57,670 bases of DNA from Rhizobium rhizogenes NBRC 13257 (GTDB taxonomy: Bacteria > Pseudomonadota > Alphaproteobacteria > Rhizobiales > Rhizobiaceae): contig NZ_BAYX01000027.1 in assembly GCF_000696095.1 (NCBI RefSeq), forward strand, positions 1 to 57,670. Reading direction: 5' to 3'. A program made the translations under genes and the position numbers. This document shows, in pieces, positions 1 through 8,491 of this stretch. Each line of letters starts with the position of its first letter. Position 1 is the first letter of the stretch. The notes below the pieces were generated by a model. It was not told the DNA's origin and ran no database searches. It worked only from the letters and a program-made list of their open reading frames with translations.

Positions 1-10
1 GTATCTGTAC

Positions 11-1256
11 TTAAATGAGTTTGCCATCCTGGGAGACAAGCCGGCCGCTTTTATAGACGGAGCGCGATCTGGGAACCGAGACAACTGCCTCGGCCACATG
101 CTCGGCTTCGAGAACGATGAAATCGGCCTTTGCACCAATTTTCAGACCGTATCCCTCCAGTCGCAAGGCCCTCGCACCGGCGGTGGTGACCACATCGAAT
201 GCCGCATTCAGTTCTTCATCGGTATAGAAGCCCGACCGGTAGCCGATCATCATCGCCCGGCCGAGCATGTCGCCATCGCCATAGGGCCACCAGGAATCGC
301 GAATGTTGTCGCTTCCCGAGAAAACCGTGACACCCGCCGCGCGCAGCAAGGCAACTGGCGGAAACGCCTGTGCGCCGGGCGCATTGGTCATGATCGACAC
401 GCCGCTGCGCGCCAGTTCATCTGCTGCTCGTTTCGCTATGTCGGCAGCAACGTCGCCGAGAGCGTAGGCATGGCTGACGGCCACGCGACCCTCCAGACCG
501 AGCGCACGGGTTCGGACACAGATCTGCTTGATCGTGAAGACGCCGAGCATACCGGCATCATGCAGATGGATATCGACATCTCCGCCGCGCCGCGCCGCCA
601 CGCCGAATACAACGGCAAGATGGCCTTCGATATCACGGTCGAGGCTTCCAGGATCGAGACCTCCGACCAGATCGGCGCCAAGCTCGATCGCCTTGTCGAG
701 AAGATCGGATGTTCCGGGGCTTGTTAGAATGCCGCTCTGCGGAAAGGCGACAAGCTGAAGATCGATGAGGCTGCGATATTCCTCGCGGACCGCCAGGATG
801 GTTTCGAGCGAACGGAGACCCACGGAGGCATCGACCATGACGTGACTGCGCATGGCGGTCGTCCCGTTGACGATACAAAGCTCCAACTGCTTGCGGGCGC
901 GCACGTCCATCGGCTCGGCGAGCGCCATGTTCTCGTGCTGGAAGGCGACGCGTTCGCGCACGTCGAAACCGTTGGTGCAGGGCCTGTGGGAAATCCATTT
1001 GCCGCCGTAGAAGCTGGTATCTAGATGGATATGTCCCTCGACCAAACCCGGCAGGACCAGCCGGCCACCGAGATCGACCATAGTTTCGCCGGCCCGGTTC
1101 CGTGCCGGCCGACGATATCGCCTCTATCCGGCCGTCGCGCACCGTGATATCGACCAGACCGGCCTCGGGAAGCCTTCCATTGGAGAAAAGTGTTGCCACG
1201 GATGCATCCTCATCTCTCGGCGTCAGCGCGTCATGCGGCCACGATGATCCGGACAC
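11..1256 (-). pseudogene. Cytosine-deaminase-like amidohydrolase, frameshifted
   Basis: Metal-dependent amidohydrolase of the cytosine-deaminase-like branch. The frame that starts at a Met at 1081 and stops at 11-13 carries the metal and active-site motifs in order: HxH in GHIHLD, DIHLHD, SHAYALGD and the late Asp in GSDNIRD. The N-terminal strand of the composite domain (ATLFSNGRLPEAG, VRDGRIEAIS) is in another frame, opening at 1256, and the two join around 1090-1105. One extra base or two missing bases would explain it. Translation from 1081 alone would lack the beta-sandwich half-domain that these enzymes need to fold, so the gene is probably broken unless this is a sequencing error. The 5' end overlaps the 3' end of the deoR-type gene by 26 bases, which suggests co-transcription. 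A role in deaminating or opening an N-heterocycle fits the neighbourhood but is inferred. Confidence 0.75.
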
Positions 1257-2094
1257 CGCGCTCGCTCAATGCGGCGGCGAGATCGGCGGGGGGCGAGGCA
1301 TCGGTGACAAGGATGTTCACCTTTTCAAGCGGGACGATCCGCGACAAGGCCCGGCGTCCGAATTTTGATGAATCACAGAGAACGATGACGCTGCCGGCGC
1401 TGGCGATGAAGGCGCGCTTCACCTCAGTATCCTCGGGAGAATAATCGTAGAAGCCATTGGCATCTACGCCGGAAACGCCGATGAACACCTTATCGAGAAA
1501 ATGGCTCTTCAGGCCTTCGATTGCTTGTGGTCCGATCACGGAATATTCCGGCACGCGTACCTGGCCCCCCAGAATGTAGACAGTGCTCTTTCCCTCCGCC
1601 ATCAACATGCTGACGCGCAGATTGTTGGTGAACACACGCAGATCCCGGCGCGGCGCCAGGGCGCTTGCAAGTGCCAGAATGGAGGTCCCGACATCAAGGC
1701 CAACGGATTCGCCCGGCTCGACCAGTTTCGCCGCCGCTGCGGCGATCGAAGATTTTTCCACCGCCTGCAGGCGCATGCGCTGTTCGAACGGCGGCTCGTC
1801 CTCATCGAAGGTGGCCGCCGCCAGCGGACCCGCGGCGACCGCGCCGCCATGCGTGCGCTCGAGCAACCCGCGCTTTCCAAGGAGATCGAGATCGCGGCGC
1901 ACAGTCATACCGGAAACGCCGAGCTCATCAGCTAGACTTGTGATCGACACGAAATCGTTGTTTCCGAAAGAGGCGATGATGCGCGCGTGCCTTAACGCCG
2001 CTGGAACCCTTTCGGTGCGGCCCTCGCCGTCATGCCCGGGATTGGCCTCGAGGTCGGTGCCTGGCTTGATGTCTGCGGGTCGGCCGTTTTCCAT
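1231..2094 (-). CDS. DeoR-family transcriptional regulator
   Basis: DNA-binding repressor of the DeoR/GlpR family, 287 aa. After a 30-residue leader the winged helix follows (ARIIASFGNNDFVSITSLA, then VSGMTVRRDLDLL and the typical ERTHGGA). The C-terminal DeoR sensor domain has the GLDVGTSILALA phosphosugar-binding-like loop and the closing CDSSKFGRRALSRI. Members usually sense a phosphorylated sugar made by the pathway they control. An FGGY kinase is encoded downstream in this cluster, so a phosphorylated polyol or sugar is the likely inducer (inference). It is divergent from the SDR gene at 2293, and the 200-bp gap holds a possible operator. Confidence 0.92.
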   Translation of the reverse strand: MENGRPADIKPGTDLEANPGHDGEGRTERVPAALRHARIIASFGNNDFVSITSLADELGVSGMTVRRDLDLLGKRGLLERTHGGAVAAGPLAAATFDEDEPPFEQRMRLQAVEKSSIAAAAAKLVEPGESVGLDVGTSILALASALAPRRDLRVFTNNLRVSMLMAEGKSTVYILGGQVRVPEYSVIGPQAIEGLKSHFLDKVFIGVSGVDANGFYDYSPEDTEVKRAFIASAGSVIVLCDSSKFGRRALSRIVPLEKVNILVTDASPPADLAAALSERGVRIIVAA

Positions 2095-2210
2095 GTTTGC
2101 TTCCGTGAATACGCCGACAAATGAGCGCGGGCGGTTCTCCCGCTGTCCCTGGGCCGTCTTTCCACCGCCCGCGGTTCAGCTGATGTTTGTGCCTAACACA
2201 AGCGCACGCG

Positions 2211-2239
2211 TGAATAAAGGTTGTTTTCTGTTATATAAT
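2211..2239 (+). promoter_or_regulatory. Possible promoter for the SDR gene
   Basis: A perfect TATAAT at 2234-2239 lies 17 bases after a weak -35 (GTGAAT, 2211-2216), about 54 bases before the SDR start. The surroundings are AT-rich compared with the flanking genes. This is pattern matching only. Confidence 0.4.
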
Positions 2240-2244
2240 GTTCA

Positions 2245-2276
2245 AAAGTGTAACAAATCGTCAAACGGCACACTTT
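2245..2276 (+). promoter_or_regulatory. Candidate DeoR operator (inverted repeat)
   Basis: AAAGTGT at 2245-2251 and ACACTTT at 2270-2276 form a 7-bp perfect inverted repeat with 18 bases between, just after the -10 box and before the SDR start. The 9-mer GCACACTTT (2268-2276) recurs at 5759-5767 in the orientation of the FMO gene. A repressor site for the divergent DeoR protein is a reasonable guess. Confidence 0.35.
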
Positions 2277-2292
2277 CGGAATGTACTAAGTC

Positions 2293-3078
2293 ATGGAGGC
2301 TTCATTGTCGGAATTCGCAGGAAAATCAGTCGTCGTCACCGGAGGTGCGTCCGGTATTGGCGCGGCAATTACCAGAACGTTTCACGCAGAGGGCGCTCGG
2401 GTCACGATCCTGGATCTCGATGCGGGCCGTGCCGCTGCTCTTGCCGACGAACTGGGCGACAATGCCTTTTCCGGTGGCATTGACGTGCGCGATCGAGGCT
2501 TTGTGCAGGCAGCAATGGATGCCGTGATCTCCGGGCAGGGCGGTATCGATATCCTGTGTGCCAATGCTGGGGTATCGACGATGCAGGCCTCCGTCGATCT
2601 GACGGACGAGGACTGGGACTTCAACATGGACGTCAACGCCAAGGGTGTTTTCCTGTGCAACCAGATCGTTGTTCGCCATTTTCTGGCGACGGGCAATAAG
2701 GGTGTCATCGTCAATACCGCTTCGCTGGCGGGCAAGGTCGGCGCGCCGCTTCTGGCGCATTATTCCGCAAGCAAGTTCGCCGTTCTCGGATGGACGCAGG
2801 CGCTTGCGCGCGAACTTGCGCCCACGGGCATCCGTGTTAATGCCGTATGCCCCGGCTTCGTACGCACGGGCATGCAGGAACGCGAGATCATTTGGGAAGG
2901 CAAGCTTCGCAACATGACGCCGGACGAAGTGCGCCAGGAATATGTAACCCTGACACCGATGGGACGGATCGAGGAGCCGGAGGATGTGGCGGTGGTCGTC
3001 CGTTTTCTGGCCTCCGATGGTGCTCGTTTTATGACTGGGCAGGGTATCAATGTCACCGGTGGCGTTCGCATGGACTGA
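2293..3078 (+). CDS. SDR-family polyol dehydrogenase-like oxidoreductase
   Basis: Classical short-chain dehydrogenase, 261 aa. It shows the Rossmann motif TGGASGIG, the NAG motif in CANAG, the catalytic Ser in NTASLAG, YSASK with the catalytic Tyr and Lys, and PGFVRT. It resembles NAD-dependent sorbitol/ribitol-type and acetoin reductases, so oxidation of a sugar alcohol or similar hydroxyl is likely. The annotated ATG has a poor ribosome site. A TTG at 2305 sits five bases after GGAGG (2295-2299) and would give MSEFAGK, the usual N-terminus of this family, so the true start may be 2305. It is divergent from deoR and followed at 54 bases by the questin-oxidase-like gene. With the FGGY kinase of the cluster it could feed a polyol to a phosphorylated ketose (inference). 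Confidence 0.93.
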   Translation: MEASLSEFAGKSVVVTGGASGIGAAITRTFHAEGARVTILDLDAGRAAALADELGDNAFSGGIDVRDRGFVQAAMDAVISGQGGIDILCANAGVSTMQASVDLTDEDWDFNMDVNAKGVFLCNQIVVRHFLATGNKGVIVNTASLAGKVGAPLLAHYSASKFAVLGWTQALARELAPTGIRVNAVCPGFVRTGMQEREIIWEGKLRNMTPDEVRQEYVTLTPMGRIEEPEDVAVVVRFLASDGARFMTGQGINVTGGVRMD

Positions 3079-3132
3079 TGTCGTTGCGTTGTTCGGACGA
3101 TGACATAGGGTGCGAATAAAAGGACGAAGACA

Positions 3133-4218
3133 ATGGGACCGAGCATTCAGATCGCCGCCAACACGCAGACGGATGCATCGAGCGGTATCTGCCGTCATCC
3201 GACGGCCAGTGCGCGGCTGCGGCCACTGATTGCGGAGGTTGGCCAGCGTAGTGGCGAATTTCCAGATTTTCTTGCCAATCACCTACCTATGGTGCTCGAA
3301 GCCATGGGCAGGCTTGGTGCGACGCCGGAGCGGCTGGAGGCCTACGCCCGCCACTATACGCTTGCCCATGCCGTGCCGTTTCCGCCGCCAGCTATTGCAT
3401 CGCTCACCGATCAGACATGGCGATCGGCACTTGGCCAGCGCGAGCGGGAAACTGATTTGCGCGACTATTTCGCCGACGTGGTTTCAAATATCGGCGGCAG
3501 CGAGGCGATCCGTCACCATCTACCCACACTCTTGCCTGGTGTCGCGGCGTCAGCCACCCACGGCTTGATGCGTCTCGCCTATGCCGTGCTACGCCGTGAC
3601 GAGACGGAGATCGGCATCGCGCTGGGTTATTGGGCCGCGACCTATCTTGCCTTTCCGCCGGCCGCCGGCGCCCCGACAGTAACGGATCCGGTTGAGCAGC
3701 TGCTCTCGATGCAATCCGAGCCGAGCCTCAGGAACATTGCTGTTTCCTCGACGCTTCTTTGGAAATGGATCGAGGCCGCTGGCCGGATTCCGGCGTTTCA
3801 GGAGCACCTCGGGCAACTCGTGCCGGCCGACGATGTTCTCGTCCGGATACGACAGGCCTCCCTGGCACTTTATGCGGGCACGATGAGTTTCGAGGCACTT
3901 CACGCGCTGACCGGCAGTCATTGGCTGCGCCTGGTCAGCCCACATCTCGATAAGCCACAAGCCCTGGCAACGCATTTTTGGGAGGTGGTGCTGTCGCTAT
4001 ACACCAAGATCGGCATGCCAGATTTGCCCAGTGCGGAGATGCTGGACGCATGGCGTGCATTGCCCGTGCCACCCGACGAAGCCATAGCTTCCGCTGCTGT
4101 CGCGTCTGACGATGAACACGATCATTCCCTCGTCTTTTCCGCGCTCGAGGAATATCGCCACACCGGCGATCCGCTCTATCGCGTCGTCGCCGCACGCCGG
4201 GTCGGGCTCATCGACTGA
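3133..4218 (+). CDS. Questin-oxidase-like protein (DUF4243 type)
   Basis: A 361-aa, largely helical protein that resembles the questin oxidase family. That family is named for a fungal enzyme that opens an anthraquinone ring by Baeyer-Villiger-type chemistry. Family features seen are NHLPMVLEAMGRLGA followed by ARHY near the start, GVAASATHGLMRLAYAV in the middle with the conserved His, and HDHSLVFSALEEY near the end. The AAGGACGAA ribosome site supports the start. The gene follows the SDR and converges with a flavin monooxygenase, leaving 17 bases between stops. Two putative ring-opening oxygenases in one cluster suggest oxidative cleavage of a cyclic substrate. The bacterial members have no settled function that I can name. 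Confidence 0.72.
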   Translation: MGPSIQIAANTQTDASSGICRHPTASARLRPLIAEVGQRSGEFPDFLANHLPMVLEAMGRLGATPERLEAYARHYTLAHAVPFPPPAIASLTDQTWRSALGQRERETDLRDYFADVVSNIGGSEAIRHHLPTLLPGVAASATHGLMRLAYAVLRRDETEIGIALGYWAATYLAFPPAAGAPTVTDPVEQLLSMQSEPSLRNIAVSSTLLWKWIEAAGRIPAFQEHLGQLVPADDVLVRIRQASLALYAGTMSFEALHALTGSHWLRLVSPHLDKPQALATHFWEVVLSLYTKIGMPDLPSAEMLDAWRALPVPPDEAIASAAVASDDEHDHSLVFSALEEYRHTGDPLYRVVAARRVGLID

Positions 4219-4235
4219 TATTGCCGGCGGCGGAG

Positions 4236-5705
4236 TCATGGCTCGGGATCAAAGCCCGTCACCATCGGCGGTTCGAAATGTACTTTGTCGTAAGCGTCCA
4301 GCGTTTGGTAAAACAGATCTGCATCCTGCAGGAAAAGTCCACGGCAGATACCGGCGACGAGCCTGGGTACGCCGGATTTAAGCCCGGTAATGCCGTTGCA
4401 CACCGGTCCGAGGCTCGGGACGGCAGCGCTGTTGAAGATATGGATGTCCCGCAGCAACGGCGACTGACCGGGTTCCTTCTCCAGAAATTCGAAGGCGGGA
4501 CCAAGATAGGGGTAGGCGAGGAGACTGTCATCGGCTTCGCCGGCTGGCGGGGTGAAACGGTCGCCCCACGTTGCCACTGCGTGGATGATGCCACCGAGTT
4601 CCGGCCGGCGTCGGAGATCGACGGTGTAGCCTGTTCCAAGCAGAAGGTGATCGAAGACGAAATCGCCGGCGGCGGTTGAAACGGCAATATCTCCATCCTG
4701 CATCCGCAACGTTTTGAGCCGAGCACCCATCACGAGTTCGCATGCAGGAAAGCGCATGGCCCGCTCGAACATTTCCGTAGTCGGCGGGGTCTTAAAGGCG
4801 AACATTCGGCGTGCGAACCGATAGCGGCTGATGTCATCGAGGTCGGCGTAATGATTGAGGAAACCTGAAAAATTCGACCAGTCGAGAACTTCTGTGCGAG
4901 GCAGGCTCCGTGATCGCGCCAGGATGGTCACGGATTTGGCGCCTGCCTCAAGCGCTGCGACCGCCCAATCGAAACTAGATGCCGCCGCGCCGATGACGCC
5001 GACGGTCCTGCCCGATAGAAAGCCCATGTCGATGGTCTCCCCGCTATGCGTCCAGCGGTCGCGCGGCAGAGCATCGGAGATCGTAGCCGGTACATTGTGC
5101 CCGCCTGCACCGTCCATGCCGGTCGCCAGAACGACCTTGCGGCAGGTCATTATGCACTCGATGCCGGCCTTTTCCACGCGCGCGGCCAGGTGACCATTGC
5201 GGACCTCGATGCCGACAAGGTGTGTCTCGTTTTCAACATCCATGCCGACGGCACCGCGAAACCAAACGAGATAGGCCATCCAGTCGCCGCGTTCGATCTT
5301 GTCGAGTTTCTCCCAACTTTGCGAGCCGTACGCTGTTTCGTGCCATGCGCGATAGGTCAGCGAGGGGACGCCGAGGTCGGGGCCTGTCAGCGTCTTGGGG
5401 GACCGCAGCGTGCGCATGCGCGCCGTATTGAGCCATGGACCCTCTCTGCCTGCGGGCGCTGTGTCGATAACCTTCACACGCGTGAGGCCCTGTCGCATCA
5501 GACCGAATGCCAACGACAGTCCCGACAGGCCGGCGCCTACGATCACGACGTCATCGATAACCCGGCCGTTTTCGTCCCGACGCTCGGGAACCCATTCCCG
5601 CAAAGGCGCCTCGATGGCGGCCAGATCCAGGCGGACGCGCCGTTCAAGCCGCAGGAGCGCTACGTCACGTGCGGCTTTTGACGTTTCGCCGGCCTTCGTC
5701 TGCAT
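4236..5705 (-). CDS. Flavin-containing monooxygenase (FMO/BVMO-like)
   Basis: NAD(P)H- and FAD-dependent monooxygenase, 489 aa. The FAD-binding motif is VVIVGAGLSGLSLAFGL (about residues 53-69), with a second dinucleotide motif GVIGAAASSFDWAVAALEAGA for NADPH and the late LLLGTGYTVD that contacts FAD. The N-terminal 50 residues form an extra helical segment. The FMO fingerprint is incomplete, so the choice between N-oxygenation and Baeyer-Villiger oxidation cannot be made here. It is transcribed away from the ABC operon. The GCACACTTT element 54 bases before its start also precedes the SDR gene, which suggests shared control. Confidence 0.87.
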   Translation of the reverse strand: MQTKAGETSKAARDVALLRLERRVRLDLAAIEAPLREWVPERRDENGRVIDDVVIVGAGLSGLSLAFGLMRQGLTRVKVIDTAPAGREGPWLNTARMRTLRSPKTLTGPDLGVPSLTYRAWHETAYGSQSWEKLDKIERGDWMAYLVWFRGAVGMDVENETHLVGIEVRNGHLAARVEKAGIECIMTCRKVVLATGMDGAGGHNVPATISDALPRDRWTHSGETIDMGFLSGRTVGVIGAAASSFDWAVAALEAGAKSVTILARSRSLPRTEVLDWSNFSGFLNHYADLDDISRYRFARRMFAFKTPPTTEMFERAMRFPACELVMGARLKTLRMQDGDIAVSTAAGDFVFDHLLLGTGYTVDLRRRPELGGIIHAVATWGDRFTPPAGEADDSLLAYPYLGPAFEFLEKEPGQSPLLRDIHIFNSAAVPSLGPVCNGITGLKSGVPRLVAGICRGLFLQDADLFYQTLDAYDKVHFEPPMVTGFDPEP

Positions 5706-5758
5706 GTCCCTGATCTCCCTCGAGGCTGTATCGAGAATAGATGGTGCAGGAAAGTTGT

Positions 5759-5767
5759 AAAGTGTGC
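5759..5767 (-). promoter_or_regulatory. GCACACTTT element before the FMO gene
   Basis: On the minus strand this reads GCACACTTT, the same 9-mer as at 2268-2276 before the SDR gene. Both copies point towards the gene they precede. It may be half of a DeoR operator; no second arm is evident here. Confidence 0.25.
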
Positions 5768-6023
5768 GATTATGTTATTTTTTTCTCCTTGATCGCGCTC
5801 CTGTCTCCAATTCACACAGGAAATGATCTGTGCTCACTCCAATCGGAGATCAATCCCCTCCGATCGAACGACGAGATCATTTCTTAGGCATCGATTTCAT
5901 CCCCTGGTTTTGTGGGATATTGTCATTCGTATTCAGAAGATGCTGCAGGAGAAAGCAAAGAGTGATGATTTTTTCATCACTGCGCGGAACTAATAATCAC
6001 TGATGTTCAGTTTAGTTATATTT

Positions 6024-6052
6024 TCACATTTAATGTGAGATTTTGTTTGACA
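6024..6052 (+). promoter_or_regulatory. Palindrome and -35-like box before the ABC operon
   Basis: TCACATTTAATGTGA (6024-6038) is a palindrome with a one-base centre, followed by TTGACA at 6047-6052. No good -10 lies at standard spacing. It sits in the 408-bp, AT-rich gap between the divergent FMO and binding-protein genes, so an operator/promoter role is plausible. I see no gene in this gap. Confidence 0.35.
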
Positions 6053-6113
6053 GCGGCTGAGGCTGAGATAGCGTCGCGGCAGATCTTCAATCTCCAAGGA
6101 AGGGCTCGACCAT

Positions 6114-7409
6114 ATGACCATGATCTCCGCATTCCCGATGCCCAAGGCGACCCGCCTGTTGAGCATCGGATTGGTGACGCTGATGACATCGGCGGCTTTT
6201 GCACACGCCAAACCGCTCGACGGGGTGACCCTTACCCTTGCATCGCAGAACGATCCGTTTGGTGCCGTACTGACCAAACTCGCCGCCGAATTCAAGCAAG
6301 ACACCGGCGCTGACCTTAAGGTCGAAGTCATGGACTATGGGACTTTGCTCACCAAGACGACCGCCGATTTCGTCGGCAAGACCAAAGGCTATGATCTCGT
6401 CACCATGGACATCGTTTGGGCCGGCGCCTATCAGGCAAACGGCTATTCCGTCGATCTGACCGACTGGGTCAAACGTGATGCCGCGGAACTGGACCTGGAC
6501 GATATCTACCCAGTTATTCTTCAATCGCTGGGTCAGTACAAGGGCCACTATGTGGCCTTCCCCTTCGCGGCTTACGCCAATGTGCTTGCCTATCGCAAGG
6601 ATCTGTTCCAGGCGGCCGGGCTCCCGGTGCCGACGACCGTCGAAGAGCTGGTGTCCGACGCCAAGAAGCTGACCGACCCTTCCAAAAAGCAATACGGCTT
6701 CGTGGCCAACGGCCAGAAAGGCCCGGCCGTCGCACAGGACTGGATGCAGTACAACAACCAGATGGGCGGCTCCATTCTCGACAACGACGGCAAGCCGGCG
6801 CTCAACTCTCCTGAGAACGTCAAGAGTCTCACCGTCTACAAGCAGTTGTTCGTCGAGACCGCTCCTCCCGGCGCCATCGAATATGATTGGGGCGGTCGCG
6901 AGGAAAGTTTCCGTCAGGGCGCCGCGGCCATGATGCAGACATGGTCGGTTGGTGCGCCGGGCTATTCGGACCCTGCCTCGTCCAACGTCGTCGGCAAGGT
7001 CGGCATTACCACCGCACCCGTCGGCAAAGGCGTTCCGCCGCTATATGGCGTCGGCGGCTGGGGCATGGCGATCAATGCCGATATCGATCCAAAACAGAAA
7101 GAAGCCGCCTGGACCTTCATAAAATGGCTCGTCAGCAAGAAGATCCACAAGGAGTTCAACATGGACGGCGCCGGTTCCTTCATGCGCAAAAGCCAGATGA
7201 CCGATCCGGATCTGACGGCCAAGTTCGACTTCCTGCCTGTCGTTGCCAAGACCTACGAAAACGGCAACGGCGAATACCGACCGCGTATCCCGGAATACCC
7301 GGAAATCCAGGACATTCTCGGTTCTGCCGTGAATTCTGTTCTAGCGGGCGCTGCTGAACCACAGGCAGCCCTTGATGAGGCCCAAGTGGAAGCCAAGAAA
7401 CTGTTCTAG
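6114..7409 (+). CDS. ABC transporter solute-binding protein (sugar type, family 1)
   Basis: Periplasmic binding protein, 431 aa. A Sec signal peptide is present (PKATRLLSIGLVTLMTSAAFA, probable cleavage near AFA-HA). The mature protein begins with the strand VTLTLASQNDPFG and shows the extracellular family 1 fold, with YAVP-like hinge segments such as FPFAAYANVLAYRKDLF and the aromatic-rich VGGWGMAIN. AAGGAAGGG precedes the start. It is the first gene of an importer operon with two permeases and an ATPase of the MalFGK/Ugp type, whose usual cargo is sugars, polyols or glycosides. The presence of allophanate and biuret-type hydrolases in the same operon makes an N-containing glycoside-like cargo worth considering (inference). 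Confidence 0.93.
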   Translation: MTMISAFPMPKATRLLSIGLVTLMTSAAFAHAKPLDGVTLTLASQNDPFGAVLTKLAAEFKQDTGADLKVEVMDYGTLLTKTTADFVGKTKGYDLVTMDIVWAGAYQANGYSVDLTDWVKRDAAELDLDDIYPVILQSLGQYKGHYVAFPFAAYANVLAYRKDLFQAAGLPVPTTVEELVSDAKKLTDPSKKQYGFVANGQKGPAVAQDWMQYNNQMGGSILDNDGKPALNSPENVKSLTVYKQLFVETAPPGAIEYDWGGREESFRQGAAAMMQTWSVGAPGYSDPASSNVVGKVGITTAPVGKGVPPLYGVGGWGMAINADIDPKQKEAAWTFIKWLVSKKIHKEFNMDGAGSFMRKSQMTDPDLTAKFDFLPVVAKTYENGNGEYRPRIPEYPEIQDILGSAVNSVLAGAAEPQAALDEAQVEAKKLF

Positions 7410-7440
7410 GTTTCAAGTGCCCGTTCAGCAATGGTAGTGC

Positions 7441-7463
7441 TTCCCGCCGCCGGCAGGCGGGGA
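7441..7463 (+). promoter_or_regulatory. Intercistronic hairpin after the binding-protein gene
   Basis: TTCCCGCC (7441-7448) pairs with GGCGGGGA (7456-7463) around a 7-base loop, 31 bases after the stop of the binding-protein gene and before the permease gene. There is no T-run, so it is not a terminator. Such hairpins often stabilise the upstream mRNA and raise binding-protein output over permease output. Confidence 0.55.
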
Positions 7464-7514
7464 GAGGGAGTTCAAACGTGCATTGCGTTGAAAAAACTCA
7501 GGACTGAAACCGAA

Positions 7515-8486
7515 ATGAACCAGCCATTCCTCGCCATGGGCGACGATGCCCGCCAACCGCGGCAAGACGGTGTGGGTCTCTTTACGATCCGCCGCAGTTT
7601 TTCAGATCGTCGCCGTTTCTTCCTCTTCTTCATGGCGGCTCCGGCCATGCTCTATGTCCTGGCCGTGGGTGTCTGGCCTTTGGCGCAGGGCGTCTGGTAC
7701 AGTTTCTTCAACTACAATCTGCTGCGTCCGGCCCGCACCAAATTCATCGGTCTTGGAAACTACATCGAAATCTTCTCGGACCGCTCCGCGCGCCAGGCGA
7801 TCGTCAATACGTTTGAGTTCACCATCGCCAGCGTGAGCCTCCAACTGATCCTGGGATTTGGCCTGGCGCTGCTTTTGTGGCGCGACAGCCGCTTCAACCG
7901 TGTGGCGCTGGCTTTCCTGCTCATTCCCGCCACCATCACGCCACTGGTCGTCGGCCTCATTTTCAAAGCGCTTCTGGGGGCTGACTACGGCCTTGTCGGC
8001 TATTTTCTCGCAAACGCCGGCATCGGCCCGCGAACCGGCTTTCTCACCGATGCGGGGACCGCACTCTGGGTGCTGATCCTCGTCGATTGCTGGGAATGGA
8101 CGCCGCTGATGGCGTTGATCCTGCTTGCAGGGCTTAAATCCCTACCCAACGATGTTCTCGAGGCAGGCCGCACCGATGGAGCCACGGCCTTGCAGCGCTT
8201 CACCCTTCTCATCCTGCCGCTGATGCTTCCTTCCATCTTTCTCGCACTCATGTTGCGGATGATGGACGCGTTCCGGGTGTTCGATTCCGTCTTCGTCACG
8301 ACTGGCGGCGGACCGAATGACGCGACCAACACGCTGATGGTGCTGGCGGTCAAGGAGGGTCTGCAGTTCTTCAACGTCGGTTACGCTTCAGCGATCGGCA
8401 ATATCACCCTGCTGTTCATCGCCACCATGGCCGCCGTGCTTCTGCTCGTCGTGCGCCGTGCCGATGTCCGGATCAATGGGAAGTAA
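7515..8486 (+). CDS. ABC transporter permease, MalF/UgpA-like
   Basis: Inner-membrane permease, 323 aa, of the carbohydrate importer subfamily. About six membrane segments are visible, beginning with FLFFMAAPAMLYVLAVGVWPLAQGV and ending with the segment before VVRRADVRINGK. The EAA loop that docks to the ATPase is EAGRTDGATALQRFTLLILPLM, a good match to the EAAxxDGA consensus. I chose the ATG at 7515 (MNQPFLAM); upstream in-frame codons would start inside the hairpin region. The next permease gene begins five bases after the stop. Confidence 0.93.
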   Translation: MNQPFLAMGDDARQPRQDGVGLFTIRRSFSDRRRFFLFFMAAPAMLYVLAVGVWPLAQGVWYSFFNYNLLRPARTKFIGLGNYIEIFSDRSARQAIVNTFEFTIASVSLQLILGFGLALLLWRDSRFNRVALAFLLIPATITPLVVGLIFKALLGADYGLVGYFLANAGIGPRTGFLTDAGTALWVLILVDCWEWTPLMALILLAGLKSLPNDVLEAGRTDGATALQRFTLLILPLMLPSIFLALMLRMMDAFRVFDSVFVTTGGGPNDATNTLMVLAVKEGLQFFNVGYASAIGNITLLFIATMAAVLLLVVRRADVRINGK

Positions 8487-8491
8487 CGCCG

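Noticed and set aside
2326..3282. 318-codon open frame on the minus strand
   Set aside because: It is the complement of the SDR gene, with no family motifs and unusual composition; a shadow frame.
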